Below are positions 56,042 through 64,000 of a stretch of 64,000 nt of DNA, piece after piece. How positions within the stretch are numbered: the first letter of the stretch is position 1; the number at the start of each line of letters is the position of its first letter. The notes under the pieces are model-generated. The model ran no database searches, was not told the origin of the DNA, and worked only from the letters and a program-made list of their open reading frames with translations. The position numbers and the translations under genes were made by a program. Source of the stretch: Oscillospiraceae bacterium (GTDB lineage Bacteria; Bacillota; Clostridia; Oscillospirales; Oscillospiraceae); the NCBI GenBank assembly GCA_017541995.1, contig JAFXYD010000035.1, positions 1 to 64,000 on the forward strand, read 5' to 3'.

Positions 56042-57133
56042 ATGGATCACAACGAGCACAACAACGAGGCCGAAGCCCTCTTTGCCACCAAGCGGAAGCA
56101 GCAGCAGGCGGAGGAGGCCGAACGGAAGCGGCTGGAGGAGTTGGAGCGGCAAAAGCAGCAGATGGCCGAGGAGGTCAAGCGTCTGGAGGCCCTTCATGCA
56201 GCGCAGCTGGAACAGGAGGCCCGTCTGGCCCGGCAGACCCAGAGCGGGGCAGACGCAGGTCCCGCAGGCGGGAAGAAGAGCCTGGACCCGAAGAAAAAGA
56301 AGCTCATCCTGATCGGCGCCATTGCGGGACTGGCCCTCTTCGCGTTGGCCGTCGTCCTCATTCTGGTCCTCGGCTCCAAATCCAAACCGACAGACGAGCC
56401 GAGCGGCACCCGGGGCGTCGAGACGACGGAGGAAGCGGATCTCACGCTCTTCTACGGCATGTGGAAATATGACGAGTACCAAAACCGGTACGAGATCAAC
56501 GGGGACGGCACCTGGGCTGAATATGACTTGAAAAACGACCGGATCAACGGCGGCGTCTACTATTGGGAGGATGGCTGGCTGTTGCTGGAGGATACCTCCG
56601 GAGACTTCGTATGCAGCCTGACGATCGGCGCGGACGACCAGCTCTACGATCAGGATGGCGACGCTCTGTCTGCCTACGACACAAACCGGGACGATGACAG
56701 TGAGTACCTGTATTTCGACGGGAGCTATTACAGGTTTTTCGATTTGGATTTGAGCTGGTCGGAGGCAAGAGCCTACTGCATCGAGCAGGGCGGGCATCTG
56801 GTGACGGTTACCTCTCCGCAGGAGCAGGGCTTTTTGACGAGCTGCTTCCTGACAGACGGCAGCGACGCCGGTCCGTGGCTCGGCGCGTACAGCGAGGGCG
56901 CCTTCGGCGGCGGCAAGAAGGATTGGCGCTGGGTCACGGGGGAGGCGTGGAGCTATACCGACTGGGAAGCCGGCGAGCCGTCCAACGGCAAAGGCATAGA
57001 GTGGTATGCGCACTTCTGGAAACAGATGCGTTGGAACGACGTCGCGGAAGACGACCCGGACAACTGCCACCGCGGCTTCATCTGCGAATATGACGATTTG
57101 GCGGACGAGGCAGTCGCAAACGGCTTTGGCTGA
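56042..57133 (+). CDS. Coiled-coil/TM protein with GMW module and C-type lectin-like domain (paralog 3)
   Basis: A 363-residue paralog. It has the coiled coil, a membrane helix from residue 88, one GMW module at about 137-210 (FYGMWKYDEYQNRYEI), and a C-terminal lectin-like domain at about 224-350 (FDLDLSWSEARAYCIEQGG, MRWNDV, FICEYD). The module order is reversed relative to paralog 1, and the shared C-terminal domain of paralogs 1 and 2 is missing. It lies 73 bases before essC. Confidence 0.75.
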   Translation: MDHNEHNNEAEALFATKRKQQQAEEAERKRLEELERQKQQMAEEVKRLEALHAAQLEQEARLARQTQSGADAGPAGGKKSLDPKKKKLILIGAIAGLALFALAVVLILVLGSKSKPTDEPSGTRGVETTEEADLTLFYGMWKYDEYQNRYEINGDGTWAEYDLKNDRINGGVYYWEDGWLLLEDTSGDFVCSLTIGADDQLYDQDGDALSAYDTNRDDDSEYLYFDGSYYRFFDLDLSWSEARAYCIEQGGHLVTVTSPQEQGFLTSCFLTDGSDAGPWLGAYSEGAFGGGKKDWRWVTGEAWSYTDWEAGEPSNGKGIEWYAHFWKQMRWNDVAEDDPDNCHRGFICEYDDLADEAVANGFG

Positions 57134-57206
57134 TCGATCCCGGCGCTGCGCGGCAGCAGCTGTGACAAAGACTACGGAAGCGCAATTCAGAACAGGGAGG
57201 TAACCT

Positions 57207-60200
57207 ATGTCAAAATTCATGACGGTGTTTTTTGGAAACGGTTTTTCTGAGCATTACTTCCCCGCCGTGGACAACCGCAAGTACCCCGTTTCCGTCAACC
57301 CCTCCGTTTCGGGGCTTGACGACGAGCTTACGTTCAACATTGAAGTCTGGGGAGGAACGTGGACGATCTACGGCGACAGGGCCTATACGCTGATGGAGAA
57401 GGGCGAGAGCATCGAGCGCGCGGAGCTGCGGGGCGGTCTCGTGCTGGAGGGCATCGTAAAAAAGAGCGGCGCCTGGTTCTCGCTGAAGATCGACGAAACG
57501 GACGAAAACGCCTCGGGCTTTACCAAGTATATCGTGAAGCGCGAGGCCGTCCAGTCCCTTGTCATCGGAAGCGCGGACTCCGCCGACATCTCCTACCGCA
57601 ACAAATTCGTCTCTGAGCGCCACGCACAGATCAGCTTTGAAGGGAGCTTCACCTATGTCAACGACCTGGACAGCGTGAACGGCACCTACCTGAACGGCAG
57701 AAAGGTCACGGAAAAAACGCCCGTGCGATACGGGGACGTCATCTATGTCGTGGGGCTCAAGGTGGTTTGCCTCGGGCCGCTGCTGGCAGTAAACCGTCTG
57801 AGCGGCAGCGTCAAGGTGAATCGGCTCACGCCGGTGCAGATCCCCGAGATCACCGACGACGAAGACGAAGATGAATACGAAAAGCAGTATTTCCAGCGCA
57901 CGCCAAGACATCTGCGCGAGCTGGACACGACGGAGACCGTGATCGAGCGCTGCCCGCCGAAGCAGGCCTACAAGCAGCAGCCGCTGATCTTCACCATCGG
58001 CCCGGCCTTCACCATGGTCATTCCAATCGCCCTTGCGGCGATGATGAGCTCCGAGGGGGGCTTTGGCGCCTCCAGCCTTGTCATGTCAGGCGGCGCCGCG
58101 GCCATGGCGGCGGCGTGGGCGATCGCAAACGCAAAATACAACAAAAAGGAAGCAAAGGCCAACGAACAGACCCGCCAGAACAGCTACCTCGAATACATCG
58201 CGGGGATCGAAAATCGCCTCAAGCAACAGTCGGAATACAACAGCAGCGTGCTGGCGGAGCAGTATCCGTCCGCCGATGAGATGTTCAACTTCGTGACCAA
58301 CCAGCGGAAGCGCCTCTGGGAAAAGAGCAGCGGCCACAGGGACTTCCTCTCCGCCCGGCTGGGGCTCGGCAGCGTGGCGTCGCCGAGCAGCGTAACGGTC
58401 GCCAACGAAAACGGCATGCAGACCTACGATCCCCTGAACGAGCTGGGGAAGCGGGTGTGCGGCGATTACCGCACCCTCCGGAACGTACCCGTTTCGGTGT
58501 CTCTGTACGACAACAGACTCGTCGGCGTCGTCAGCAGCGACGGGCCGCGGCGCTACAATCTGCTGCGTCTGCTGGCGCTGAACCTCACGGCAAACTACCC
58601 CTATACCGAGCTGCGCTGCTGCTTCCTGTTCAAGGCAAAGGAGTACGATGAGCTGAGCTTCACCCGCTGGCTGCCCCACGCCTGGTCGCCGGACGGCAAG
58701 GTGCGGATGATCGCTTACGACAGCCGCTCCTTCGGCACCGTGCTCTATGAGCTTTCGGACGTGATCCGGAAGCGTCTGGAGCGGGAAGACAAGAAAGCGG
58801 CCAAGGAAGACGAGAAGCTCCTTCCCCACTATGTGGTCTTTGTGACGGACCTGTCCGTGATCGCGGGGGAGCCGGCGTCCAAATTCCTGCTGGACCCGCC
58901 GAAGGAGGCGGGGCTCACGGTGGTATTCTGCGCGCAGACGCCCGACGGGCTGCCCGCCGGCTGCGACACGGTGGTTCAGGACGATGACGGCAATTCCGCA
59001 GCCTACAGCATTTCCTCCCAGATCGCCTTCAGCGAGGAGCTTGTCTATGACAAGCTGCCCCTCGCCAGCATGGATCGCTTTGCGAGAGCCCTCGCGCGCT
59101 TTGAGCTGCGGGATACCTCTGAAAACGCCGAAATACCGGACATGCTCACGTTCCTGGATATGTACAAGACCTCCCGGGTCGAGGAACTGGACGTCTATCA
59201 CAAATGGCTGGAAAACCGCACCTACGAGACGATGAAGGCGATGATCGGCCAGAAGGCGGGGGGCAAGCCGATCTATCTGGACATCCACGAAAAATATCAC
59301 GGCCCCCACGGCCTGGTGGCCGGCACGACGGGCTCCGGTAAATCCGAGACCCTGCAAACCTATATCCTGAGCCTTGCGATCAACTACCATCCCCACGAGG
59401 TGGCGTTTATCCTGATCGACTACAAGGGCGGCGGCATGGCTCAGAGCTTTGCCGGCCTGCCCCATCTGGCCGGCATGATCACCAACCTGGGCGGAAACGC
59501 GACAACCCGGGCGCTGCTGTCGATCAACGCGGAGATCCGTCACCGTCAGCGGGTGTTCAACGAGTATAAGATCAAACACATCGACCAGTACATCGAGCTT
59601 TACCGCAACGGCGAGGCGGACGAGCCGATGCCCCATCTCATCATCATCGCGGACGAGTTCGCGGAGCTGAAAAAAGAGCAGCCCGAATTCGTGCGGGCGC
59701 TGGTGTCCGCCGCGCGGGTCGGCCGGTCGCTGGGCGTGAACCTGATCCTTGCCACCCAAAAGCCGGGCGGCGTCGTAGACGATGAAATTTGGAGCAACTC
59801 GCGCTTTCGCATCGCGCTGCGCGTAGCGGACAAGCAGGATTCCAACGAGATGCTCAAGCGCCCGGACGCGGCCTTCATCACCGGCACGGGCCGGGGCTTC
59901 CTCCAGGTTGGCAACGACGAGATTTTCGAGGAATTCCAGTCCGGCTGGTCCGGGGCGCAGTACACGCCGGAGGTCCCATACGACAACGGCAGCCAGGGCT
60001 ACGCCCGCATGGTGGATATCACGGGCAAGAGCGAAAAGACAGGGAAAAAGAAGAAAAAGGGAGGCGACAAGCTCAACAAGGTCACCCAGCTTGACGCGAT
60101 CGTAAAATACACGGAACGGATCTCGGCGGAGAACCGGATCGAGCCCCTGCGCCAGATCTGGCTTCCGCCGCTGCCCGACACGATCTATCTCGACGAGCTG

Positions 60201-61787
60201 GATACGGCGGAGCTCGTCCGGAGCCGCTTTGCCGTCCCGATCGGTCTTGCGGACGATCCGGAGAATCAGCGGCAGTTCACGCTGTCCCTCGACTTCGTTG
60301 CTGACGGGCATCTGCTGATCTGCGGCGGAGCGGGCAGCGGCAAGACGACGCTGATCCAGACCATCGTCTACAGCGCGTCCGAGCTCTACACCCCGGAGCA
60401 GATAAACTTCTTCATCGCGGATTTCTCCGGGCGCACGATGAAAGCCTTTGCCGGGCTTCCGCACACCGGCGCGGTGTGTCTGGAGGGCGAGGACGATAAG
60501 ATCGCCGTGATGATGGACTATATCCGCGGCGAGCTGGAGCGGAGAAAGGCGCTGCTGTCCGAAAAGGGCATCGGCTCCTACCGGGACTACATCAAGGTCT
60601 CCGACGATCTGCCGATGATCCTGCTGATCATCGACAATTATGCGTCCTTTGTGGAGAGCTATGAGGAATATGAGGACCTCTTCATCCAGCTGGCCCGGGA
60701 GGCGGCGGGCTACGGCATCTACATGATTTTCAGCTGCAACAACTCCGGCGATCTGCGGGGACGCATCCGCCAGGGCTTCACCAGGGGCATCGGTATGCAG
60801 CTGCCCGACCGCTTCGAGTATGACAGCGTGATCGGGATGCGCACCGAGATCCTGCCGGACGACCGCGTGAGCGGCAGAGGCCTGATCAAGGAGGGAAAGC
60901 CGCTGGAATTCCAGACCGCGCTTCCTGTCAGAAGCACAGGCGGCAGCATGATGCTTACGGTGAGAAGTCTCATCGCGGAGAAATACCCGAAGGATTCGGG
61001 CGCGGCAAAAAAACTCGTCAGCAAATATGAAGCCTATTCCGACGAGGCGCTTTTGCCCATGTGCCGGGACGGCAGCTTCCTCCTCGGCAGGAGCTGCGCG
61101 GACGGCGCTCCCGCGGCGGTCAACACGGACGGCATCCTCTGCTTCGCCGTCAGCGGCGGCCCCAAAAGCGGCAAGACGAACTTCCTGAAATTCGCGGCAA
61201 GGCAGTTCAGGCACAACGGGGCGCGGGTGTTCATCTTTGACAGCATCCTCCGGGAGCTGGAGGACTTTGCCGCCGCCTGCGGGGCGGACGGGTATATGAC
61301 GGACAACGACGGCCTGTTCCGCTTCATGGAGAGCGTCCTCGTGCCGGAGCTGACGGAACGCAACGAGCTCGTCTATGAGGCGCGGCAGGCAAAACGCTCC
61401 GTGCGGGAGGCCCTGAAGGGCTATGACCGGATCGTGCTGCTCATCAACAGCGCTGCGGAGTTTATGGAGGCGGTCTACAACAGCGCACAGGACATGAGCG
61501 AGTTTTTGGAGACGGTCTTCGCCAAGGGGGCTGAGCACAAGATCCACTTCCTCCTGGCGGTTTCTCCCCGGGAGTACAACGAATGCTCGGCTTACGGGGC
61601 GTTCCGTATGGCCTGCGCCATGAAGACAGGACTGCATCTCGGCGGCGAGGCGATCGAGCAGGGCATCTTCGACTTCAACGTGGAGGACGACATGAAGCGG
61701 ACGCCCGCGGGCTCGGCGCTGATCCAAGTGGACGGAAAGACGGCGGAGATCATGACGCCGCTGGTAAAGGAGGGCGAAAATGAGTAA
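57207..61787 (+). CDS. essC: Type VII secretion ATPase EssC (FHA plus three FtsK/SpoIIIE domains)
   Basis: A 1526-residue motor of the Gram-positive T7SS. It has an N-terminal FHA region, the clearest FHA at about 115-200 (VIGSADSADISYRNKF and SERHAQI, then NGTYLNGRKV), and two membrane helices at about 259-310. Three P-loop domains follow, with Walker A GTTGSGKS at 706-713, GGAGSGKT at 1040-1047 and GGPKSGKT at 1317-1324. The first has the Walker B-type IIIADEFAEL and a full ATPase core; the third looks less conserved. It drives export of WXG100 proteins and recognises substrates through the last domains. It overlaps yukD by 8 bases. Confidence 0.93.
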   Translation: MSKFMTVFFGNGFSEHYFPAVDNRKYPVSVNPSVSGLDDELTFNIEVWGGTWTIYGDRAYTLMEKGESIERAELRGGLVLEGIVKKSGAWFSLKIDETDENASGFTKYIVKREAVQSLVIGSADSADISYRNKFVSERHAQISFEGSFTYVNDLDSVNGTYLNGRKVTEKTPVRYGDVIYVVGLKVVCLGPLLAVNRLSGSVKVNRLTPVQIPEITDDEDEDEYEKQYFQRTPRHLRELDTTETVIERCPPKQAYKQQPLIFTIGPAFTMVIPIALAAMMSSEGGFGASSLVMSGGAAAMAAAWAIANAKYNKKEAKANEQTRQNSYLEYIAGIENRLKQQSEYNSSVLAEQYPSADEMFNFVTNQRKRLWEKSSGHRDFLSARLGLGSVASPSSVTVANENGMQTYDPLNELGKRVCGDYRTLRNVPVSVSLYDNRLVGVVSSDGPRRYNLLRLLALNLTANYPYTELRCCFLFKAKEYDELSFTRWLPHAWSPDGKVRMIAYDSRSFGTVLYELSDVIRKRLEREDKKAAKEDEKLLPHYVVFVTDLSVIAGEPASKFLLDPPKEAGLTVVFCAQTPDGLPAGCDTVVQDDDGNSAAYSISSQIAFSEELVYDKLPLASMDRFARALARFELRDTSENAEIPDMLTFLDMYKTSRVEELDVYHKWLENRTYETMKAMIGQKAGGKPIYLDIHEKYHGPHGLVAGTTGSGKSETLQTYILSLAINYHPHEVAFILIDYKGGGMAQSFAGLPHLAGMITNLGGNATTRALLSINAEIRHRQRVFNEYKIKHIDQYIELYRNGEADEPMPHLIIIADEFAELKKEQPEFVRALVSAARVGRSLGVNLILATQKPGGVVDDEIWSNSRFRIALRVADKQDSNEMLKRPDAAFITGTGRGFLQVGNDEIFEEFQSGWSGAQYTPEVPYDNGSQGYARMVDITGKSEKTGKKKKKGGDKLNKVTQLDAIVKYTERISAENRIEPLRQIWLPPLPDTIYLDELDTAELVRSRFAVPIGLADDPENQRQFTLSLDFVADGHLLICGGAGSGKTTLIQTIVYSASELYTPEQINFFIADFSGRTMKAFAGLPHTGAVCLEGEDDKIAVMMDYIRGELERRKALLSEKGIGSYRDYIKVSDDLPMILLIIDNYASFVESYEEYEDLFIQLAREAAGYGIYMIFSCNNSGDLRGRIRQGFTRGIGMQLPDRFEYDSVIGMRTEILPDDRVSGRGLIKEGKPLEFQTALPVRSTGGSMMLTVRSLIAEKYPKDSGAAKKLVSKYEAYSDEALLPMCRDGSFLLGRSCADGAPAAVNTDGILCFAVSGGPKSGKTNFLKFAARQFRHNGARVFIFDSILRELEDFAAACGADGYMTDNDGLFRFMESVLVPELTERNELVYEARQAKRSVREALKGYDRIVLLINSAAEFMEAVYNSAQDMSEFLETVFAKGAEHKIHFLLAVSPREYNECSAYGAFRMACAMKTGLHLGGEAIEQGIFDFNVEDDMKRTPAGSALIQVDGKTAEIMTPLVKEGENE

Positions 61788-62034
61788 GATCAGCATTGAA
61801 GTCCGAATACCGGGCAACGCCAAAAGCTATGAGTTTCAGGTGGACGACCGCATGAAGGTCGGCTCCGCCAAAAAACTGATCATGTCCGCAATCACGGAGT
61901 TCGAGGGCTATGACATCTTCAACGGCACAAAGGACATCGCCGTCTGCTCGGTCGAGCTGGAGGGCTTGATCGAGGACGGAGAGAGCTTTTACAAGGTCGG
62001 CATCGGGAACGGCAGCCAATTGGTTATCGTATAG
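61780..62034 (+). CDS. yukD: YukD/EsaB-like ubiquitin-fold protein
   Basis: An 84-residue beta-grasp protein of the YukD/EsaB family, a small cytoplasmic component or regulator of T7SSb. ISIEVRIPGNAKSYEFQV at the start and LEDGESFYKVGIGNGSQL-like end fit the fold. It has no C-terminal Gly-Gly, so conjugation is not expected. It overlaps essC and lies 12 bases before the first WXG100-like gene. Confidence 0.82.
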   Translation: MSKISIEVRIPGNAKSYEFQVDDRMKVGSAKKLIMSAITEFEGYDIFNGTKDIAVCSVELEGLIEDGESFYKVGIGNGSQLVIV

Positions 62035-62046
62035 GAGGAATCAGTT

Positions 62047-62361
62047 GTGGTTCAGAACAGAATTGCGGTAGACCCGGACGCGCTGGACAGCGCCGCGGGA
62101 AAGGTGGACGACTCGGTCAGCGAGATCCGGGATTGCATCGGAAGGTTCCAGTCTGTCATCGAAGGGCTGAACAGCTCCTGGAGCAGCGACGTCAAGGACA
62201 AGTTCTTCAAAAGCTACGAAAGGGATCTGAGGGCCCTCGCGGAAATGACGGCCCAGTACGGCGAGGTCGCCACGGGGCTGCGGCAGATGGCTGAATACCA
62301 CAGGCGGACAGAGGAAGAAATCCTGGAAAAAATCGAAAAGGCGCACAAGGCGCAGGGATAG
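62047..62361 (+). CDS. WXG100-like protein 1 (WSS variant)
   Basis: A 104-residue helical hairpin protein with a GTG start at 62047 after AGGAGG. The turn reads LNSSWSSDVKDKF, where Trp is kept but Gly is replaced by Ser. The C-terminal helix ends HRRTEEEILEKIEK. WXG100 proteins dimerise and are exported by EssC. Confidence 0.8.
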   Translation: MVQNRIAVDPDALDSAAGKVDDSVSEIRDCIGRFQSVIEGLNSSWSSDVKDKFFKSYERDLRALAEMTAQYGEVATGLRQMAEYHRRTEEEILEKIEKAHKAQG

Positions 62362-62372
62362 GAGTGTGAGCA

Positions 62373-62690
62373 ATGGCAGCAGACATCAATCAGGTGGATA
62401 CCGGCAAGCTGGCCGCCGCGGCAGCGGAGATCGCCGGGGTCCGGAAAAAGATCCACGCGAGCGTTGACGCCGTCCACGCGGTCTTTCGCAAGATGCTTGA
62501 ATCCAACGAGGGCAGCGCCGCCGACGAGCTCAGCGCCGTCACGGGGCAGCTCCGGAAAAGCTCGGCGGACATTCTCAACACCCTTGCAAATTACGAAAAG
62601 GTGCTGGCTGAACTGGCGGGGATCTACAACGAGGCCGAGAAGCAGACGACCGGCGCCGCGGGAAAACTGAAATTCGGGGGGCTGCGCTGA
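62373..62690 (+). CDS. WXG100-like protein 2 (no WXG motif)
   Basis: A 105-residue all-helical protein between two WXG100-like genes. The hairpin turn reads MLESNEGSAADEL, with no Trp. It is close to LXG/WXG100 relatives by length, helix pattern and gene order. It may be a heterodimer partner. Its stop overlaps the next start (TGATG). Confidence 0.7.
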   Translation: MAADINQVDTGKLAAAAAEIAGVRKKIHASVDAVHAVFRKMLESNEGSAADELSAVTGQLRKSSADILNTLANYEKVLAELAGIYNEAEKQTTGAAGKLKFGGLR

Positions 62691-62983
62691 TGGCGAACAT
62701 AAACATTAACATCTCGGAGGTCCAGAAGCAGGCGAGACTCCTCCGCGAGGCCTCCGCCAACCTGAGCAAGGGCACGGTAAAGCCCCTTGTGGATTCCAAG
62801 GACCGTCTGGACTCCGCCTGGACGGGGGAATCGGCAAAGGCCTTCGTCAAGTACACCGACGAACTGATCGGGCAGCTACAGTCCAACGCGAAGGACATCC
62901 TCGAGATCGCCGCGTTTCTGGAAAACGCCTGCAGCACCATCAAAAAGGCGGATCAACAAGCAAAATCCCGCATCAAATCATAA
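62690..62983 (+). CDS. WXG100-family protein 3
   Basis: A 97-residue protein with the canonical turn LDSAWTGESAKAF (WTG). It has long helices on both sides and ends in a basic tail (KSRIKS). It is a secreted substrate or partner of the T7SS. Confidence 0.88.
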   Translation: MANININISEVQKQARLLREASANLSKGTVKPLVDSKDRLDSAWTGESAKAFVKYTDELIGQLQSNAKDILEIAAFLENACSTIKKADQQAKSRIKS

Positions 62984-62998
62984 CAGGAGGGTACAGTT

Positions 62999-63304
62999 AT
63001 GGCAACGCAGCAGGTCAACGCAGTCAAACTCAAAAAGGCCGGAACCGATCTGACCGATCTTTCGTCCAAGCTGAAAACGGAGATGACCAAGCTTGACGAG
63101 AGCATCCAGAAGATCTCTTCGATCTGGAAAAGCGAAGCGGGTACGGCTTATGTGAAAACCTACAACGAAGACAAGGCCAATCTGAACCAGCTGGTGCAGA
63201 TCACGCAGCAGATGGGCGCGACGCTCCAGCAGATCTCGGCCAAGTATAAGCAGGCGGACAGCAAGGCCCTGGAAGCTGTCGGCAGGAACCTTGCCAAGGG
63301 ATAA
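62999..63304 (+). CDS. WXG100-like protein 4 (WKS variant)
   Basis: A 101-residue helical hairpin with the turn ISSIWKSEAGTAYV, Trp kept and Gly replaced by Ser. An AGGAGG site lies 9 bases upstream. The C-terminal helix holds ISAKYKQADSKALEAV, near the Y-x3-D/E export signal of ESX substrates. Confidence 0.82.
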   Translation: MATQQVNAVKLKKAGTDLTDLSSKLKTEMTKLDESIQKISSIWKSEAGTAYVKTYNEDKANLNQLVQITQQMGATLQQISAKYKQADSKALEAVGRNLAKG

Positions 63305-63316
63305 GGAGGATAAGCT

Positions 63317-63631
63317 ATGGCGACCGAACAGATCAGCGTAGATACCCAACAACTCAAGAAGTATTCCGGCGAGCTGAAAACGTCCTATCAGAAGATGTTT
63401 TCCTATCTTTCGCAGGCCAGAACCTCGGTGAAGTCCCTCAAATCCACCTGGACCGGCCCTGCGGCCAGCGAGTTTTACGGGCGCTTTGATTCCATCATCG
63501 TCAAGTGTGAGGAAGTCCTCAAGGTCGTGGACGGCTACTCCCGGGCCCTTTCGGAGAGCGCGCAGGTCTACGACAGCAACGAGAAGAATGTGACGGAAAA
63601 CGCCGGCAAGCTGAAGATCCAACTCAAGTAA
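63317..63631 (+). CDS. WXG100-family protein 5
   Basis: A 104-residue protein with the canonical turn LKSTWTGPAASEFYG. A possible export motif, YDSNEKNV, lies in the C-terminal helix. AAGGAGG precedes the ATG. Confidence 0.88.
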   Translation: MATEQISVDTQQLKKYSGELKTSYQKMFSYLSQARTSVKSLKSTWTGPAASEFYGRFDSIIVKCEEVLKVVDGYSRALSESAQVYDSNEKNVTENAGKLKIQLK

Positions 63632-63646
63632 CGGGAGGTGTAGACC

Positions 63647-64000
63647 ATGTCTTGTGAAGAACCCCCAAAAACACCACCGGTCAAACCAAAACCAACGCCA
63701 ACGCCGGTCAATGCGCCCGTCAGCAAGCCTGCCGCGAAGAGCAGCGCGCCGGTCAAGGTTTCCGTAAACGAGCTTGAATCGCAGCAAAGCATTTTTGGCA
63801 AGGCGTCAAAAAATCTCCGATCCGTGATGCAGACGCTGAATACCGCCCAAAAGTCCATCGGCGGCGATCGCATGTTTGACGCTACAAGACGACAGCTTGG
63901 CAAGCTCTCGGAGCTGTTGGAGATCAGGGCTTTCGTTTTGGACGCCCTTGCCGAGGCCATGACCGCGGCGACGGGCGGATACAAGACCGCGCAGACCCAA
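63647..64000 (+). CDS. Proline-rich helical protein of the WXG100 array (runs off window)
   Basis: The first 118 codons of a gene that continues beyond the window. ATG 63647 follows GGGAGG. Residues 5-35 are a Pro/Lys/Thr-rich extended tail (PPKTPPVKPKPTPTPV). From about 40 a helical part starts (VSVNELESQQSIFGKASKNL). It is larger than a WXG100 protein and may be an effector-associated or LXG-like component. Its end is needed for a firm call. Confidence 0.65.
   Translation, partial: MSCEEPPKTPPVKPKPTPTPVNAPVSKPAAKSSAPVKVSVNELESQQSIFGKASKNLRSVMQTLNTAQKSIGGDRMFDATRRQLGKLSELLEIRAFVLDALAEAMTAATGGYKTAQTQ

Noticed and set aside
52643..57133. Diversity-generating retroelement acting on the C-type lectin domains
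   Set aside because: No reverse transcriptase or template repeat is in the window; the variation looks like module recombination instead.

Overview
The window is a high-GC Clostridia chromosome segment, most like the Oscillospirales gut group. Support for this: GC-rich coding DNA with dense ATGA-type overlaps and AGGAGG ribosome binding sites; an S-layer homology (SLH) protein; a DUF1538/PII pair; a split PurH; a fused PurL-PurQ; and a Gram-positive type VII secretion locus. The genus assignment is inference.

Region 1 (1-13.3 kb) is mixed metabolism. It holds a regulator fragment with a GyrI-like protein, a minus-strand PII-like/DUF1538 membrane operon, an M28 peptidase, an aldo/keto reductase, an SLH-anchored NlpC/P60-like protein, and a TetR regulator. 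A Nudix hydrolase, SsnA, YgfK and two tiny membrane proteins follow. SsnA/YgfK are the hallmark pair of anaerobic purine and selenium-dependent hydroxylase clusters.

Region 2 (13.4-32.1 kb) is one plus-strand run of nucleotide synthesis genes: pyrC-K-D-F-E-B-I, then purE-C-F-M-N, IMP cyclohydrolase, AICAR formyltransferase, purD, purL, guaB. A bidirectional terminator closes it. Its PurF lacks the catalytic N-terminal cysteine and the usual glutaminase Asn-Gly motif.

Region 3 (32.1-46.1 kb) is the most intriguing. Two divergent operons share a 150-bp promoter gap. The rightward operon encodes a close relative of polyunsaturated fatty acid isomerase (linoleate double-bond isomerase), a phytoene-desaturase/retinol-saturase-like flavoprotein, an FAD plus [2Fe-2S] reductase and a 937-aa multi-FeS GltD-type flavoprotein. 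The leftward operon encodes an acyl-activating ligase, an acyl carrier protein, an acyl-ACP thioesterase, two tandem HypB GTPases, a 927-aa paralog of the FeS flavoprotein, and HypA. I read it as a candidate anaerobic system that isomerises and reduces unsaturated fatty acids, with an unexplained nickel-chaperone component.

Region 4 (46.1-52.3 kb) starts with a tRNA-Pro gene. A 54-bp direct repeat of the tRNA 3' end plus its terminator recurs at 52.1 kb, which suggests a decayed integrative element. Inside lie an ECF sigma factor with a membrane partner, a truncated tyrosine integrase, and a luxE-luxC fatty-acid reductase pair without luciferase. A truncated flavodoxin gene abuts the right repeat.

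Region 5 (52.6-64 kb) is a type VII (ESX/WXG100) secretion locus. Three mosaic coiled-coil/transmembrane paralogs, two with C-type lectin-like domains, precede an FHA-containing EssC ATPase, a YukD ubiquitin-like protein and a tandem array of WXG100-like proteins that runs off the window.
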